64,000 nucleotides of DNA from Sulfitobacter sediminilitoris (GCF_010667575.1 NZ_JAABNT010000002.1:62001-126000), one strand, 5' to 3'. Shown: positions 27,497 to 37,662, counted from the stretch's first letter. Notes: generated by a model from the sequence alone, not told the origin. Program-made: numbers and translations.

Positions 27497-29092
27497 ATGG
27501 CTCCCAAAGTACTCATCTCCGACAAGCTCAGCGACGCGGCCGTGCAAATCTTCAAAGACCGCGGCATCGACGTGGATTTCCAGCCCGATCTGGGCAAGGA
27601 AAAGGACAAACTGGCTGAGGTAATCGGCAACTACGATGGCCTTGCCATCCGCTCCGCCACCAAAGTGACAGAAAAAATCCTCGCCAATGCACCGAACCTC
27701 AAGGTCATCGGGCGCGCCGGTATCGGCACGGACAACATCGACAAGGATGCGGCGTCCAAGAAAGGTGTGATCGTGATGAACACGCCATTCGGCAACATGA
27801 TCACCACCGCCGAACATGCTATCGCCATGATGTTCGCCGTGGCCCGTCAAATTCCCGAGGCCAGCGCCTCGACCCACGCTGGCAAGTGGGAGAAATCCAA
27901 GTTCATGGGCGTAGAACTGACCGGCAAGACCCTTGGCGTGATCGGTGCGGGGAACATCGGCGGCATCGTTTGCGACCGCGCCCGTGGGCTCAAGATGAAG
28001 GTCATCGCCTATGATCCCTTCCTTGGCGATGAGAAAGCGCAAAAGATGGGGGTCCAGAAGGTCGAGCTAGAAGAACTGCTCAAGCGGGCAGACTTTATCA
28101 CCCTGCACGTTCCCTATACCGATCAGACAGCCAACATTCTGAGCCGCGAAAACCTTGAGAAAACCAAGAAAGGTGTGCGGATCATCAACTGTGCGCGTGG
28201 CGGTCTGGTTGATGAGGAAGCGCTTGCCGATCTGCTGAATTCCGGCCACGTCGCCGGGGCGGCGTTTGACGTGTTCAAGGTTGAACCTGCCACTGAAAAC
28301 CCGCTCTTTGGTCTGCCAAACGTGGTCTGCACGCCTCATCTTGGGGCCGCGACAACAGAGGCGCAAGAAAACGTAGCGCTTCAGGTTGCCGAGCAGATGT
28401 CCGACTACCTGCTGACAGGAGCGGTCAGCAACGCGCTGAACATGCCGTCCGTCACCGCCGAAGAGGCCAAGGTCATGGGTCCATGGGTCAAACTGGCGGG
28501 GCATCTTGGTGCCTTTATCGGGCAGCTGACGGATGAGCCGATCAAGGCGATCAACATTCTCTACGACGGGACGGTTGCCGGCATGAACCTTGAAGCGCTG
28601 AACTGTGGCGTGGTTGCGGGTATCATGAAACGTGCCAACCCTGATGTGAACATGGTCAGTGCGCCAGTAGTGGCCCGTGAAAAGGGTATCCAGATCAGCA
28701 CCACAAATCAGGACAAATCGGGGGTCTTCGACGGCTACATCAAAGTGACCGTGGTCACGGAAAAGCGTGAGCGTTCCATCGCGGGCACTGTCTTCTCGGA
28801 TGGCAAGCCGCGCTTTATCCAGATCAAGGGTATCAACATCGATGCCGAGGTTGGCGCACATATGCTTTACACCACAAACGAGGACGTACCGGGCATCATC
28901 GGCACGCTGGGTCAGACCATGGGCGAAAACGGCGTGAACATCGCCAACTTTACCCTTGGCCGTGCCGAAGAAAAAGGCGAGGCGATCGCGCTGCTCTACG
29001 TGGATGAAGTGGTGCCGACACCGGTGATAGACAAGCTTTGCGCAACCGGCATGTTCAAACAGGTCAAGCCGCTGGAATTCGACGTAGCCTGA
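27497..29092 (+). CDS. serA: D-3-phosphoglycerate dehydrogenase (long form)
   Basis: 531-residue NAD-dependent dehydrogenase that commits 3-phosphoglycerate to serine. The substrate domain has GRAGIGTDNIDKDAA, the NAD-binding fold has GVIGAGNIGG, and catalytic Arg, Glu and His lie in NCARGGLVDEEA, VFKVEPATENPLF and TPHLGAATTEAQEN. The C-terminal 200 residues contain the allosteric substrate-binding domain and an ACT domain (VPGIIGTLGQTMGENGVNIANF), so serine feedback is possible. ATG 27497 with AGGA upstream gives the standard length. A strong terminator follows. Confidence 0.97.
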   Translation: MAPKVLISDKLSDAAVQIFKDRGIDVDFQPDLGKEKDKLAEVIGNYDGLAIRSATKVTEKILANAPNLKVIGRAGIGTDNIDKDAASKKGVIVMNTPFGNMITTAEHAIAMMFAVARQIPEASASTHAGKWEKSKFMGVELTGKTLGVIGAGNIGGIVCDRARGLKMKVIAYDPFLGDEKAQKMGVQKVELEELLKRADFITLHVPYTDQTANILSRENLEKTKKGVRIINCARGGLVDEEALADLLNSGHVAGAAFDVFKVEPATENPLFGLPNVVCTPHLGAATTEAQENVALQVAEQMSDYLLTGAVSNALNMPSVTAEEAKVMGPWVKLAGHLGAFIGQLTDEPIKAINILYDGTVAGMNLEALNCGVVAGIMKRANPDVNMVSAPVVAREKGIQISTTNQDKSGVFDGYIKVTVVTEKRERSIAGTVFSDGKPRFIQIKGINIDAEVGAHMLYTTNEDVPGIIGTLGQTMGENGVNIANFTLGRAEEKGEAIALLYVDEVVPTPVIDKLCATGMFKQVKPLEFDVA

Positions 29093-29118
29093 ACTGCTGC
29101 AGACTGTTAGATGAAATG

Positions 29119-29155
29119 CGACCCGTCCCGTTTCTGGGGCGGGTCGTTGCTTTTT
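29119..29155 (+). terminator. Rho-independent terminator after serA
   Basis: An 11-bp GC-rich stem CGACCCGTCCC/GGGGCGGGTCG (one G-U pair) with a 6-base loop and a TTGCTTTTT tail. It ends at the ribosome site of the next gene, so the phosphoesterase presumably relies on readthrough or its own promoter. Confidence 0.88.
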
Positions 29156-29165
29156 GAGGAAGACA

Positions 29166-29906
29166 ATGACCCAGCCAATCTATGCCGTTGGCGATATTCA
29201 CGGCCAGCTTTCACAGTTGGAGCGGGTTCTGACGCTGATCGAAAAGGACGGCGGACCGGATAGCAAGGTCGTCTTTCTTGGCGATTATGCGGATCGCGGA
29301 CCTGACAGCCGGGGTGTGATTGACCTGCTGATTGAAGGGCAGGCACAAGGCCGCGACTGGTCCTTTCTCAAAGGCAATCATGACCGGATGTTCTGTTGGT
29401 TCATGCAAGATTATCCAAAGCACGATGCCTATCTGCCTGTTGCGCTTTACTGGCTCCACGGACGGCTTGGTGGGGATACGACGCTTGCCTCTTACGGCGT
29501 TGAATTTACAGAATCGACACGCGAGCTTGAGGTGCATCGTATGGCGCAGGAGGTTGTTCCGGCGTCACACCTGCGGTTCCTTGACCAAACACAGCTGTCA
29601 TTTGAGACAGACGCGTTGTTCTTTGCGCACGCAGGTATTCGGCCTGGGGTACCATTGGACAAACAGACGGAGCATGATCTGCTTTGGATCCGGCATGAAT
29701 TTCACAACGATCCCCGGCCACATCCAAAGGTCATCGTGCATGGGCACACGCCGGTTGGCCAAGCGCAACACTATGGAAACCGCATCAACCTCGACAGCGG
29801 CGCAGGGTATGGCAAAGACCTGACAGTGGCTGTTTTCGAAGGTCACGATTGTTGGTGTCTAACAGACAGCGGCCGCGTTCCGATTTCTCGTGAACAAGCT
29901 GATTAG
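29166..29906 (+). CDS. Metallophosphoesterase (PPP-type serine/threonine phosphatase-like)
   Basis: 246 residues with all the metal-binding motifs of calcineurin-like phosphoesterases: AVGDIHGQ (GDxHG), FLGDYADRGPDS (GDxxDRG), LKGNHDRM (GNHD), and distal His residues in VIVHGHTPVG. PPP-type members dephosphorylate proteins or dinucleoside polyphosphates (ApaH-like); the length and motif spacing resemble bacterial PrpA/ApaH-like enzymes. ATG 29166 follows GAGGA. Its stop codon overlaps that of the converging App1-type gene. Confidence 0.88.
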   Translation: MTQPIYAVGDIHGQLSQLERVLTLIEKDGGPDSKVVFLGDYADRGPDSRGVIDLLIEGQAQGRDWSFLKGNHDRMFCWFMQDYPKHDAYLPVALYWLHGRLGGDTTLASYGVEFTESTRELEVHRMAQEVVPASHLRFLDQTQLSFETDALFFAHAGIRPGVPLDKQTEHDLLWIRHEFHNDPRPHPKVIVHGHTPVGQAQHYGNRINLDSGAGYGKDLTVAVFEGHDCWCLTDSGRVPISREQAD

Positions 29907-30910
29907 GAAGGGTTCACCGCCTTTGCAGGAGGCTTGAGCTGTGTCGCGAAGCCATCGAATGTAGGTCCATGTAGCAGACTGGCGTTTGTTTTTTCGATTT
30001 TGGACATGACCGCCCTGCTTTGTCCATCAGGGCCCGGCCCCGGCTCTCGGAGGACGACTGCCTTGATCCGGCCTGGATGCCGCTTGATGGCGTCATGGTA
30101 TACGAACGCATCGTGCTGGCCGGTATCGCCAACAAGCACAAACGGCAGATCAGGATTGGCTGCCAGCAAGGTATCGATACTGTTGCCCTTATGATCACCG
30201 TGGGTGCCCGTGATGAATTGTGTCTTACTCAGCCCAAGATCGCGTAGAAATTTCGGGCCGCGCACCAGTCCTGCCTTGTCAAAGATCGTGACCAGAAAAT
30301 GGTGCAGGTTCCAAGGACTGGAACTCACGTAGTAGACCGGGTTGCGCCCGCCCGCTGACAAGTCGCTCATGAAACTTAGCGCATCGGGAAAGATACGCCG
30401 CGTGGCGATATTTCCCGTCAGCGAAGTCCAGAGATTCCGCAAAAGCGAATACGCACCTGTTTGCAACATGGTATCATCAATATCTGAGATGACCCCGAAA
30501 TCGGCCTCATCGGACGCAATCATAACCGGGCAAAGAGCTGTTGTGTGCTCACCGGAAACCGTTACTTCGACGTCGATCCATCCTGTGCGGTCATCACGGG
30601 GCAAAAGCAGTGTGAAATACCCTTCCTCATCGGAGCGGGCAGCCACATTTGAAGAAGACACCTCAGCATTGGCGACCTCATCCGTCAGGAAGAGGGCGAA
30701 CATCTGTTTGAAGTTCGTCCACCGCGACTGATTTGGCTTTAGCTTGTTCCGCCTGACAGATGTCAAAACGCGCCCGCGCACCACAAGGTGGTCTGGCGTT
30801 GCATATCCGATATACGGCTCAATGATGCGCCGGGTGTCGCGCTGTCCGCGAATATGGTCGATGACCTTTTCGGTCCGCCACGCAACCGCATGGAGTGCTT
30901 GCTTGATCAT
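29903..30910 (-). CDS. App1-family (DUF2183) phosphatase-domain protein
   Basis: About 335 residues. The C-terminal HAD-like phosphatase domain has FGVISDIDDTMLQTG (DxDxT as in lipin/App1 phosphatidate phosphatases), followed by NPVYYVSSSPWNLHHFL and FVLVGDTGQHDAFVY, which are family blocks. An N-terminal beta domain (residues about 40-150) precedes it. No signal peptide is evident. The known fungal App1 hydrolyses phosphatidate; the bacterial substrate is unproven. ATG 30910 (MIKQALHAVAWR) is chosen over an in-frame ATG at 30967; both have weak ribosome sites. Confidence 0.82.
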   Translation of the reverse strand: MIKQALHAVAWRTEKVIDHIRGQRDTRRIIEPYIGYATPDHLVVRGRVLTSVRRNKLKPNQSRWTNFKQMFALFLTDEVANAEVSSSNVAARSDEEGYFTLLLPRDDRTGWIDVEVTVSGEHTTALCPVMIASDEADFGVISDIDDTMLQTGAYSLLRNLWTSLTGNIATRRIFPDALSFMSDLSAGGRNPVYYVSSSPWNLHHFLVTIFDKAGLVRGPKFLRDLGLSKTQFITGTHGDHKGNSIDTLLAANPDLPFVLVGDTGQHDAFVYHDAIKRHPGRIKAVVLREPGPGPDGQSRAVMSKIEKTNASLLHGPTFDGFATQLKPPAKAVNPS

Positions 30911-31047
30911 GGGGTGCCAACGCACAGCGCCTCTGAATGGTTCAGATTGAATTGAGGGTGAATCCATTCAACAAAAATGACGGGCCGTCAGGGCTGACAG
31001 CGACGTCATAATTCGCGTAGATACAGCCAAACTCCGGGAGAAAGCAC

Positions 31048-32229
31048 ATGAGCAACGAAATCGTAATCCTTGGCGGCGCACGCACCGCGATTGGCACCTT
31101 TGGTGGGGCGCTGGCGGGAACCCCGCCGACTGACCTTGGCACGGCAGCAGCCAAAGCAGCAATGGAACGCGCCGGGGTTGAGCCCGGCCAGATCGGTCAT
31201 GTCGCGTTTGGCAACGTGATCAATACAGAACCACGGGACATGTACCTCAGTCGTGTGGCCGCGATGCAGGCCGGTGTGCCTGAAACGGTGCCGGCGATGA
31301 ACGTGAACCGGTTGTGCGGTTCCGGCGTGCAGGCCATCGTGTCTGCCGCTCAGTCGCTGATGCTGGGCGACGCCGATTTTGCCTTGGCGGGCGGGGCCGA
31401 GAATATGTCTCGTTCTCCCTACATCCTGCCGGATGCGCGTTGGGGCCAAAAGATGGGCGATGTTCGGACGGTTGATATGATGCTGGGCACGCTGAACTGC
31501 CCCTTTGGAACCGGCCACATGGGCGTGACGGCGGAAAATGTCGCGAGTGAACACCAGATTAGCCGGGAAGATCAGGACGCTTTTGCACTGGAAAGCCAGA
31601 AACGCGCGGCAGCAGCTATTGAGGCGGGGTACTTCAAAGACCAGATCACGCCGGTCGAAGTCCGCGTCAAACGTGACATGGTGCCGTTCGAGGTGGACGA
31701 ACATCCCAAGGCGACAACAGCCGAAGCGTTGGCCAGCCTGCGCGCGGTGTTCCAAAAAGACGGCAGCGTGACGGCGGGCAACGCCAGCGGCATCAACGAC
31801 GGCGCGGCGGCAATTGTGCTGGCCACGGCTGGTGCGGCAGAAGCAGCTGGGCTGACACCGCGCGCGCGCATCCTCGGATACGCCCATGCGGGTGTACGCC
31901 CGGAAGTCATGGGTATCGGACCGGTTCCAGCAGTTGAAAAGCTGTTGGAACGCACGGGCCTCAATGCGTCAGATTTCGACGTGATCGAAAGCAACGAAGC
32001 TTTTGCCTCGCAGACACTGGCTGTCACCAAGAACCTGGGTTTTGATCCGGCAAAAGTGAATCCAAATGGTGGGGCGATCGCGCTTGGGCATCCGGTTGGC
32101 GCGACAGGTGCGATTATCACTGTCAAAGCTCTGTACGAGCTGGAGCGCATTCAGGGTAAACGCGCCCTGATCACCATGTGCATCGGCGGCGGTCAGGGCA
32201 TTGCACTGGCGATTGAGCGAATGGGCTGA
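31048..32229 (+). CDS. Acetyl-CoA C-acyltransferase (thiolase)
   Basis: 393-residue thiolase that condenses or cleaves acyl-CoA. Nucleophile Cys90 is in NVNRLCGSGVQAI; the acid/base His lies in ALGHPVGATGAII and the second Cys in MCIGGGQGIA. The length and the AAAIVLATAGAAE region fit biosynthetic acetoacetyl-CoA thiolases (PhaA/AtoB group), but the BktB-type or beta-oxidation role cannot be separated from sequence alone. GGGAGAAA precedes the ATG. No phaB/phaC is adjacent. A perfect hairpin follows the stop. Confidence 0.92.
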   Translation: MSNEIVILGGARTAIGTFGGALAGTPPTDLGTAAAKAAMERAGVEPGQIGHVAFGNVINTEPRDMYLSRVAAMQAGVPETVPAMNVNRLCGSGVQAIVSAAQSLMLGDADFALAGGAENMSRSPYILPDARWGQKMGDVRTVDMMLGTLNCPFGTGHMGVTAENVASEHQISREDQDAFALESQKRAAAAIEAGYFKDQITPVEVRVKRDMVPFEVDEHPKATTAEALASLRAVFQKDGSVTAGNASGINDGAAAIVLATAGAAEAAGLTPRARILGYAHAGVRPEVMGIGPVPAVEKLLERTGLNASDFDVIESNEAFASQTLAVTKNLGFDPAKVNPNGGAIALGHPVGATGAIITVKALYELERIQGKRALITMCIGGGQGIALAIERMG

Positions 32230-32720
32230 GAAGCGGGCGTTCGGGGGCATCCCCCGAACGCCGCCAAAGGCGTGTGACAGGTCTGGCTTGAGAATTGCGG
32301 GATTTGTGGCGATGCCACACTGATCTATGCCAAAAGTCAGATCTGATTGATCCGCAGCTTTCGTGATCCTGCGGTACCCAATCCCTCAGTGCTGTCGGGG
32401 CCGTATATGTTCCCGCGCAGAGCATTCGCAGCGTCTCGCGCCGGGATGAGTCTGCCCAAAAGGTATCGAACTCACCGTTGGCGATGACCTGTGGCCGGGC
32501 ATCCAAGATACCGCGTCTTTCGAAGAAAAGCCTGCCGAGCACCTGATCGTATCTCAAATCTCCCACGACCGTTCGACTTGGATGAACAAGGACAATATCG
32601 GCAAAGCGGCCCAAGGAAACGACCGTGGCTGGGAAATCGTGACGGGTTGGGGGCGGCCGTTGCCGCATAGGGAAGCGCCGCCAGAAACGCAAGGAGCCCC
32701 GAAGAGAAGAAACGTTTCAT
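32171..32720 (-). pseudogene. Secreted small protein gene with a frameshift after the signal peptide
   Basis: From ATG 32720 one frame encodes a clean signal peptide, MKRFFSSGLLAFLAALPYAATA, cut near TAAP, then becomes nonsense. The neighbouring frame, without a start, continues with a protein-like stretch: HDFPATVVSLGRFADIVLVHPSRTV up to FDTFWADSS and LCAGTYTAPTALRDWVPQDHESCGSIRSDF. Removing one C from the C5 run at about 32650 joins them. The second frame stays open to 32171, overlapping the thiolase end and its hairpin, so the C-terminus may also be altered. I do not recognise the family. Two Cys could form a disulfide in the periplasm. Confidence 0.55.
32236..32262 (+). terminator. Strong hairpin after the thiolase gene
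   Basis: A perfect 12-bp stem GGCGTTCGGGGG/CCCCCGAACGCC with a CAT loop, 6 bases after the stop codon. There is no T tract on either side, but the position and stability suggest 3'-end formation. Confidence 0.65.
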
Positions 32721-33024
32721 GGCATTCATCGTTGGCTGGTGCAGAAACCAGGCCTTGGTCTTTGCTCAACTCCGGTAAACAACCGGTTGATAGCGCGTGA
32801 TGCGCGCCCATGAAAATCTCGGAATTTCGAACTAATTTAAGGAAAGATCGCCGTCGTATCGCCGCAAGCTGATTGCTTGCCGTTTCACGGACGCGTCACA
32901 AAGGTGTGCCAATCAGCATCGGCCTCCAGAAACTCTTGTCCGATGAAATCGGCGCATATCCAATGCAAATGATTTCGCCCGACAACCCTGCAAAAAGCCC
33001 GGTTGGTAGCGCAACATAGTCGCG
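32721..33024. other. 304-base stretch without a supported gene
   Basis: Between the frameshifted gene and the end of ubiB. No open frame looks coding. I see a short dyad CCGGTAAACAACCGG near 32773 and a similar GGTTGxTAGCGC string at about 32786 and 33002, with no clear function. Confidence 0.4.
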
Positions 33025-34557
33025 CTAGAGAAGCACTTCTATTGTTGCAACAAGCCCTACGCCAACAAGCGCACCGATCATTGCAGTCAAAGCGAACCAG
33101 CGTTTACGCGGACGGCGATCGACTTGCGGCGGGTTTGCCTGCGCCATCAGCGCATCCTCAACCAGTGCCGGCAAACGCGGGCCAAACCGGGCAAGCACCA
33201 TCGCGGTATTGGCGAAATCCGTGATCACCGCACGAGGTCCGATGGATTTGGTGATGTAGCTGGTTACAATCGGGCTGGCGATTTCCCAGATGTTGATATG
33301 CGGGTTCAGTGACCGCGCCACCCCTTCAACCACGACCATCGTCCGCTGCAACAAGATCAGTTCGGTCCGGGTCTCCATCCCGAAACGCTCTGTCACCTCG
33401 AACAGGTAGGTCAGCAACCGTGCCATTGAGATACGCGTGGCGTCCATGCCGAAGATAGGCTCGCCCACTGCGCGCAGAGCGCGGGCAAATTCGTCTACAT
33501 CCTTGTCGGCGGGGACGTATCCGGCTTCAAAGTGGACCTTCGCCACACGTTTGTAATCGCGGCGGATGAAACCATAGAGGATCTCGGCATAAACCCGGCG
33601 GGTGTATTCATCAATGTAGCCCATAATGCCAAAGTCATAAGCGATAATGTCGCCGTTCTGAGCGACCTTTAAATTGCCCTGGTGCATGTCTGCGTGAAAA
33701 AATCCATCGCGCAGCGCGTGGTTGAGGAACAGCTGCAATACGCGATTGCCCAACGCGACGCGGTCGTGCCCGGCCGCGTCAATCGCCGAATTGTCGCCCA
33801 GCGGTACACCATCCGCCCATCCAAGTGTCATCACGCGGCGCGCCGACAGGTTCCATTTGATCGGCGGCAGCTGAAAACCCTCGTCATTCGCCGTGTTCGC
33901 TGCAAACTCTGACGCGGCAGAGCTTTCAAGCCGCAAGTCTAGCTCACCCCTGACAACGCCGTCGAAATGTTCGATCACGTCCATCGGGCGCAGACGGCGC
34001 GAGCCGGGCGAGAATATTTCGACCATTCGGGCAGCAAGATAGAAGGCATCCACATCCTTGCGGAATGCGCGTTCTATGTTCGGGCGCAGCACTTTCACCG
34101 CCACATCTTCGCCGGTCTCGGCAATCTTGGCTCTGTGCACCTGGGCAATTGACGCCGCAGCGACCGGCTCACTGAATTCCGAGAAGAGCTGATCTACCGG
34201 CAGGCCCAACTCGCGTTCAACCTCGGCTTTGGCTTCTTCGATGCTGAAGGGGGGCAGTTTGTCCTGAAGCACGCGCAGCTGCACAGCCAGTTCATCGCCC
34301 ACCACATCCGGGCGGGTCGAAAGCACCTGTCCAAATTTGATGTAGGCCGGTCCCAGCGCTGTCAGGGCGCGGGTCGCAGGCGGCATGGTCGGATCACCCC
34401 GGTAGCCCAGCCATTTGAACGGCAAGCCAAGGGTGCGCGCCACGAAGCGCAGGGCCGGAGGCGCCTCAAAGGCATCGAGGACGACATTCATCGCACCCGT
34501 GCGTTCCAACGTGGCCCCGGTTCGGACCAGTCGCCATATGTTATGTGGGCCGCGCAA
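33025..34557 (-). CDS. ubiB: Ubiquinone biosynthesis kinase-like protein UbiB
   Basis: 510-residue atypical protein kinase-like ATPase needed for ubiquinone synthesis. KFGQVLSTRPDVVG is the UbiB-specific KxGQ motif; VAVKVLRPNIERAF holds the nucleotide-binding Lys and HADMHQGNLKV and IAYDFGIMGYID the catalytic and DFG-like segments. A C-terminal hydrophobic segment (TAMIGALVGVGLVATIEVLL) anchors it in the membrane. The start is TTG at 34557, three bases after the ubiE stop, with GGAAG upstream; it gives the family N-terminus RGPHNIWRL. Confidence 0.95.
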   Translation of the reverse strand: MRGPHNIWRLVRTGATLERTGAMNVVLDAFEAPPALRFVARTLGLPFKWLGYRGDPTMPPATRALTALGPAYIKFGQVLSTRPDVVGDELAVQLRVLQDKLPPFSIEEAKAEVERELGLPVDQLFSEFSEPVAAASIAQVHRAKIAETGEDVAVKVLRPNIERAFRKDVDAFYLAARMVEIFSPGSRRLRPMDVIEHFDGVVRGELDLRLESSAASEFAANTANDEGFQLPPIKWNLSARRVMTLGWADGVPLGDNSAIDAAGHDRVALGNRVLQLFLNHALRDGFFHADMHQGNLKVAQNGDIIAYDFGIMGYIDEYTRRVYAEILYGFIRRDYKRVAKVHFEAGYVPADKDVDEFARALRAVGEPIFGMDATRISMARLLTYLFEVTERFGMETRTELILLQRTMVVVEGVARSLNPHINIWEIASPIVTSYITKSIGPRAVITDFANTAMVLARFGPRLPALVEDALMAQANPPQVDRRPRKRWFALTAMIGALVGVGLVATIEVLL

Positions 34558-34560
34558 AGC

Positions 34561-35307
34561 TCAGAGCTTCCAGCCAGAGTGCAGGGCCGCGATGCCCATG
34601 GTCAGGTTTCGATACTTGGCCTGTTCGAAACCCGCCTGTTTCACCATATCAAGGAACGTCTCCTGGTCGGGGAAGTTACGAATGGATTCGACGAGATACT
34701 GATAACTGTCGCGGTCGTTCGCGATGACCTGCCCCATGCGGGGGATCACGTTGAAGCTGTAAAGATCATATGCTTTTTGCATCATCGGGTTGGGCAACTG
34801 ACTGAATTCCAAGACCATCAGCCGCCCTCCCGGTTTCAGCACCCGGAACGCTTCATTCAGCGCTTCTTGCGGTCGGGTGACGTTCCGAATGCCGAAGCTG
34901 ATCGTGTAGACATCAAAGCTGTTGTCCTCGAACGGCAGCGCCATCGCGTCACCCACGACCCAATCAAGGCTGTCAGCCAGTTGCGCGGCCTCTGCCCGCT
35001 TGCGGCCCTCAATCAGCATCCCTTCAGTCAGGTCGCATACTGTCGCATGCCCGTACCCGGCCCGCTTGAGGAACTTGAAGGACACATCCCCTGTTCCCCC
35101 AGCCACATCCAGCAGCTTTTGCCCGGCGCGTGGCGCCAGCCAATCCATCATCGCTTCTTTCCAGACGCGGTGGATCCCGACGCTCATTACATCGTTCATG
35201 ATGTCGTACTTGTTGGCCACGTCTGAGAAAAGGCTGCGCACCATGCCAGCCTTTTCGTCTTCGCGCACGGTTTGCGCGCCGAATTGTGTTGTCTTGTCCG
35301 CAGCCAT
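34561..35307 (-). CDS. ubiE: Ubiquinone/menaquinone C-methyltransferase UbiE
   Basis: 248-residue SAM-dependent methyltransferase acting on the benzoquinol ring. The SAM motif is [15 protein letters not shown], with the UbiE blocks [17 protein letters not shown] and [30 protein letters not shown] 35307 with AGGAA upstream is preferred to an in-frame start at 35367. It is the first gene of the ubiE-ubiB pair and is divergent from the membrane-protein/mutM pair. Confidence 0.96.
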   Translation of the reverse strand: MAADKTTQFGAQTVREDEKAGMVRSLFSDVANKYDIMNDVMSVGIHRVWKEAMMDWLAPRAGQKLLDVAGGTGDVSFKFLKRAGYGHATVCDLTEGMLIEGRKRAEAAQLADSLDWVVGDAMALPFEDNSFDVYTISFGIRNVTRPQEALNEAFRVLKPGGRLMVLEFSQLPNPMMQKAYDLYSFNVIPRMGQVIANDRDSYQYLVESIRNFPDQETFLDMVKQAGFEQAKYRNLTMGIAALHSGWKL

Positions 35308-35397
35308 ATCACGTTCCTGCCATATGTTCGTCCATGTGGGGTTATACCCGGAGAGGGCAAGAGACAAATCATCAATATGACGCAGGGAGTTGTGCAG

Positions 35398-35970
35398 ATG
35401 AGCTTTCTAATACTGATTATTGTCGTGGGTCTGGGCGTGGCGCTGCTGGTGGTTGCGGGAATGGCAATTTACGAACGCCGCCGCCGGATTGTCGGGGATG
35501 CCGGCATGCCGAAGCTGCCCGGACAACATTCCATCGCACAGCTTGGCCTGAACGAACCCGCGCGAATGAGCCTTAACACCGTGATCATGCGACCGACGAA
35601 AGGTTTGCGCTTTCTCAGCCTTGGCTTCAGTGCATTTGCCCTTTGGATGATCTGGGGACCGATTGCCAATTCCAACTCTCACGATACGCTTTTGGCAATC
35701 GGAACATCGGCCCTGATCAGCTACGTGGCTCTCTTTATTGCGAACTATGAGGCCCGCTATGATGACGAAGGGCTTACCGCGCCGGACTGGTTCTTTGTGG
35801 AGCGGCGCTTTGACTGGGCGGATTTCGTGGGCATGGGCGAGGACGGCAACCTTCTTTACAAGTTGTACTTTGACGGGAAACGTAAGGTTCATTTGCAGAA
35901 ATACCTTGTTGGCATGCCGACCTTCCTTACATTTGTGGAAGATGTGAAAGCCTTGAATCGAAGGACCTGA
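35398..35970 (+). CDS. Membrane protein of unknown function upstream of mutM
   Basis: 190 residues. A strong N-terminal membrane helix ([22 protein letters not shown]) is followed by a basic YERRRR turn, and two more hydrophobic segments ([16 protein letters not shown], then [15 protein letters not shown]). The C-terminal 80 residues are soluble: [42 protein letters not shown]. This resembles a bacterial PH-like membrane protein, but I cannot assign it. ATG 35398 follows AGGGAG; its stop overlaps the mutM ATG by one base. Confidence 0.7.
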   Translation: MSFLILIIVVGLGVALLVVAGMAIYERRRRIVGDAGMPKLPGQHSIAQLGLNEPARMSLNTVIMRPTKGLRFLSLGFSAFALWMIWGPIANSNSHDTLLAIGTSALISYVALFIANYEARYDDEGLTAPDWFFVERRFDWADFVGMGEDGNLLYKLYFDGKRKVHLQKYLVGMPTFLTFVEDVKALNRRT

Positions 35971-36821
35971 TGCCCGAACTTCCCGAAGTAGAAACCGTGA
36001 TGCGCGGGCTGACCCCTGCGATGACGGGCGCGGTGATCGCGCGTGCGGATATCAACCGCCCCGATTTGCGATGGCCGTTTCCGGTAGGGATGGCAAAGAG
36101 GCTGACAGGCCAGCAGGTGCTGGGTCTGCGCAGACGGTCCAAGTACATTCTGGCCGATCTGGGTTCCGGAGAATCACTGTTGATTCACCTTGGAATGTCC
36201 GGTCGGATGTTGATCTCCGGTGATCCTTTGGGACAATTCGTGCACGATCATCCCGCGCCCGAAAAACATGACCATGTGGTCTTTCACATGGACAACGGCG
36301 CGCGCGTAACCTTCAACGATCCGCGCCGGTTCGGGGCAATGGACCTGATGGATACTGTCACGGCGGAACAGCACAAATTGCTGGCCTCAATTGGGCCGGA
36401 ACCACTTGGCAACGATTTTCACGAGGCGCATCTGGTGGCCGCACTCAAGGGGCGAAACACACCGATCAAATCCGCCCTGCTGGATCAGAGAATCGTCGCC
36501 GGACTGGGAAATATCTATGTCTGTGAGGCGCTTTACCGGGCTGGCATCCATCCCGCGCGGAAGGCCGGGCGGATTTCTTCGGCCCGGATTGCAGCGCTGG
36601 TTCCGATCATTCGCACCGTCCTGACCGAGGCGATCGAAGCGGGCGGGTCTTCCTTGCGCGACTTCCGGCAGGCAGATGGCGAGCTGGGTTATTTCCAGCA
36701 TAGTTTTGATGTCTACGGACGCGAGGGGGAGCCCTGCCGCACGCCCGATTGCCGCCACGTCATACGCCGCATCGTGCAATCGGGACGCTCGTCTTTCTAC
36801 TGTAGTCAATGCCAAAGATAG
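35970..36821 (+). CDS. mutM: Formamidopyrimidine-DNA glycosylase
   Basis: 283-residue base-excision repair enzyme for oxidised purines such as 8-oxoguanine. The N-terminal [14 protein letters not shown] supplies catalytic Pro2 and Glu3; the helix-two-turn-helix lies around [19 protein letters not shown], and the C-terminal zinc finger is PCRTPDC followed by FYCSQCQR. The ATG overlaps the upstream membrane-protein stop (TGATG). Confidence 0.97.
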   Translation: MPELPEVETVMRGLTPAMTGAVIARADINRPDLRWPFPVGMAKRLTGQQVLGLRRRSKYILADLGSGESLLIHLGMSGRMLISGDPLGQFVHDHPAPEKHDHVVFHMDNGARVTFNDPRRFGAMDLMDTVTAEQHKLLASIGPEPLGNDFHEAHLVAALKGRNTPIKSALLDQRIVAGLGNIYVCEALYRAGIHPARKAGRISSARIAALVPIIRTVLTEAIEAGGSSLRDFRQADGELGYFQHSFDVYGREGEPCRTPDCRHVIRRIVQSGRSSFYCSQCQR

Positions 36822-36885
36822 CTTGAAACGCTCTTGCGCCGTGGTATTCACGGACGCCTGTGCGCAATAGATGAGAGCATCCTTG

Positions 36886-37662
36886 ATGGCTTACGAAACG
36901 ATCACACTCGACGTGGACAATCATGTGGCCTTGGTCACGCTGAACCGGCCCGATGCGTTGAATGCATTGAACGACCAGTTGATGAGCGAGTTGGCCGATT
37001 GCCTCAAAGGCTGTCAGGACAACGAGAAAGTCCGTTGCATCGTGATCACAGGTTCGGAAAAGGCATTCGCCGCCGGGGCTGACATCGCGATGATGAAAGA
37101 CAAGTCTTTCGTGGATGTTTTTGCGGGCGATCTGTTCACGCCAGAAACAGATCAGATCATGCGCATTCGCAAGCCGATCATCGCAGCCGTATCTGGCTAC
37201 GCGCTGGGCGGTGGATGCGAATTGGCGATGATGTGCGATTTCATCATCTGCACCGAGACCGCGAAATTCGGCCAGCCAGAGATCAACCTTGGTGTTGTCG
37301 CAGGCATCGGCGGCACGCAGCGCCTGACGCGACTTGTGGGCAAGGCAAAGGCGATGGACATGAACCTCACCGGTCGCTTTATGGACGCGGCAGAGGCCGA
37401 GCGCGCGGGACTGGTGTCTCGTGTTGTACCTGTAAAGAAGCTAATGGAAGAGACCATGGGAGCCGCGCAGAAGATTGCGGAAAAATCCATGATTTCCGTG
37501 ATGGTCGTCAAAGAGGCCGTAAACCGCGCTTACGAAGTGCCACTGCGGGAAGGTCTGCTGTTCGAACGGCGGGTATTCCACTCGCTCTTTGCCACCGAAG
37601 ATCAAAAGGAAGGTATGTCTGCCTTCCTTGAAAAGCGCGAAGCGCAGTTCCGGGACAAGTAG
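36886..37662 (+). CDS. Enoyl-CoA hydratase
   Basis: 258-residue crotonase-family enzyme that hydrates 2-enoyl-CoA in fatty acid breakdown. Both catalytic Glu are present, in GGGCELAMMCDF and GQPEINLGVVAGIGGTQRL. The oxyanion hole region reads FAAGADIAMM. ATG 36886 (MAYETITLDVD) fits family starts; an ATG five codons upstream has no better ribosome site. It follows mutM by about 65 bases on the same strand. Confidence 0.94.
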   Translation: MAYETITLDVDNHVALVTLNRPDALNALNDQLMSELADCLKGCQDNEKVRCIVITGSEKAFAAGADIAMMKDKSFVDVFAGDLFTPETDQIMRIRKPIIAAVSGYALGGGCELAMMCDFIICTETAKFGQPEINLGVVAGIGGTQRLTRLVGKAKAMDMNLTGRFMDAAEAERAGLVSRVVPVKKLMEETMGAAQKIAEKSMISVMVVKEAVNRAYEVPLREGLLFERRVFHSLFATEDQKEGMSAFLEKREAQFRDK

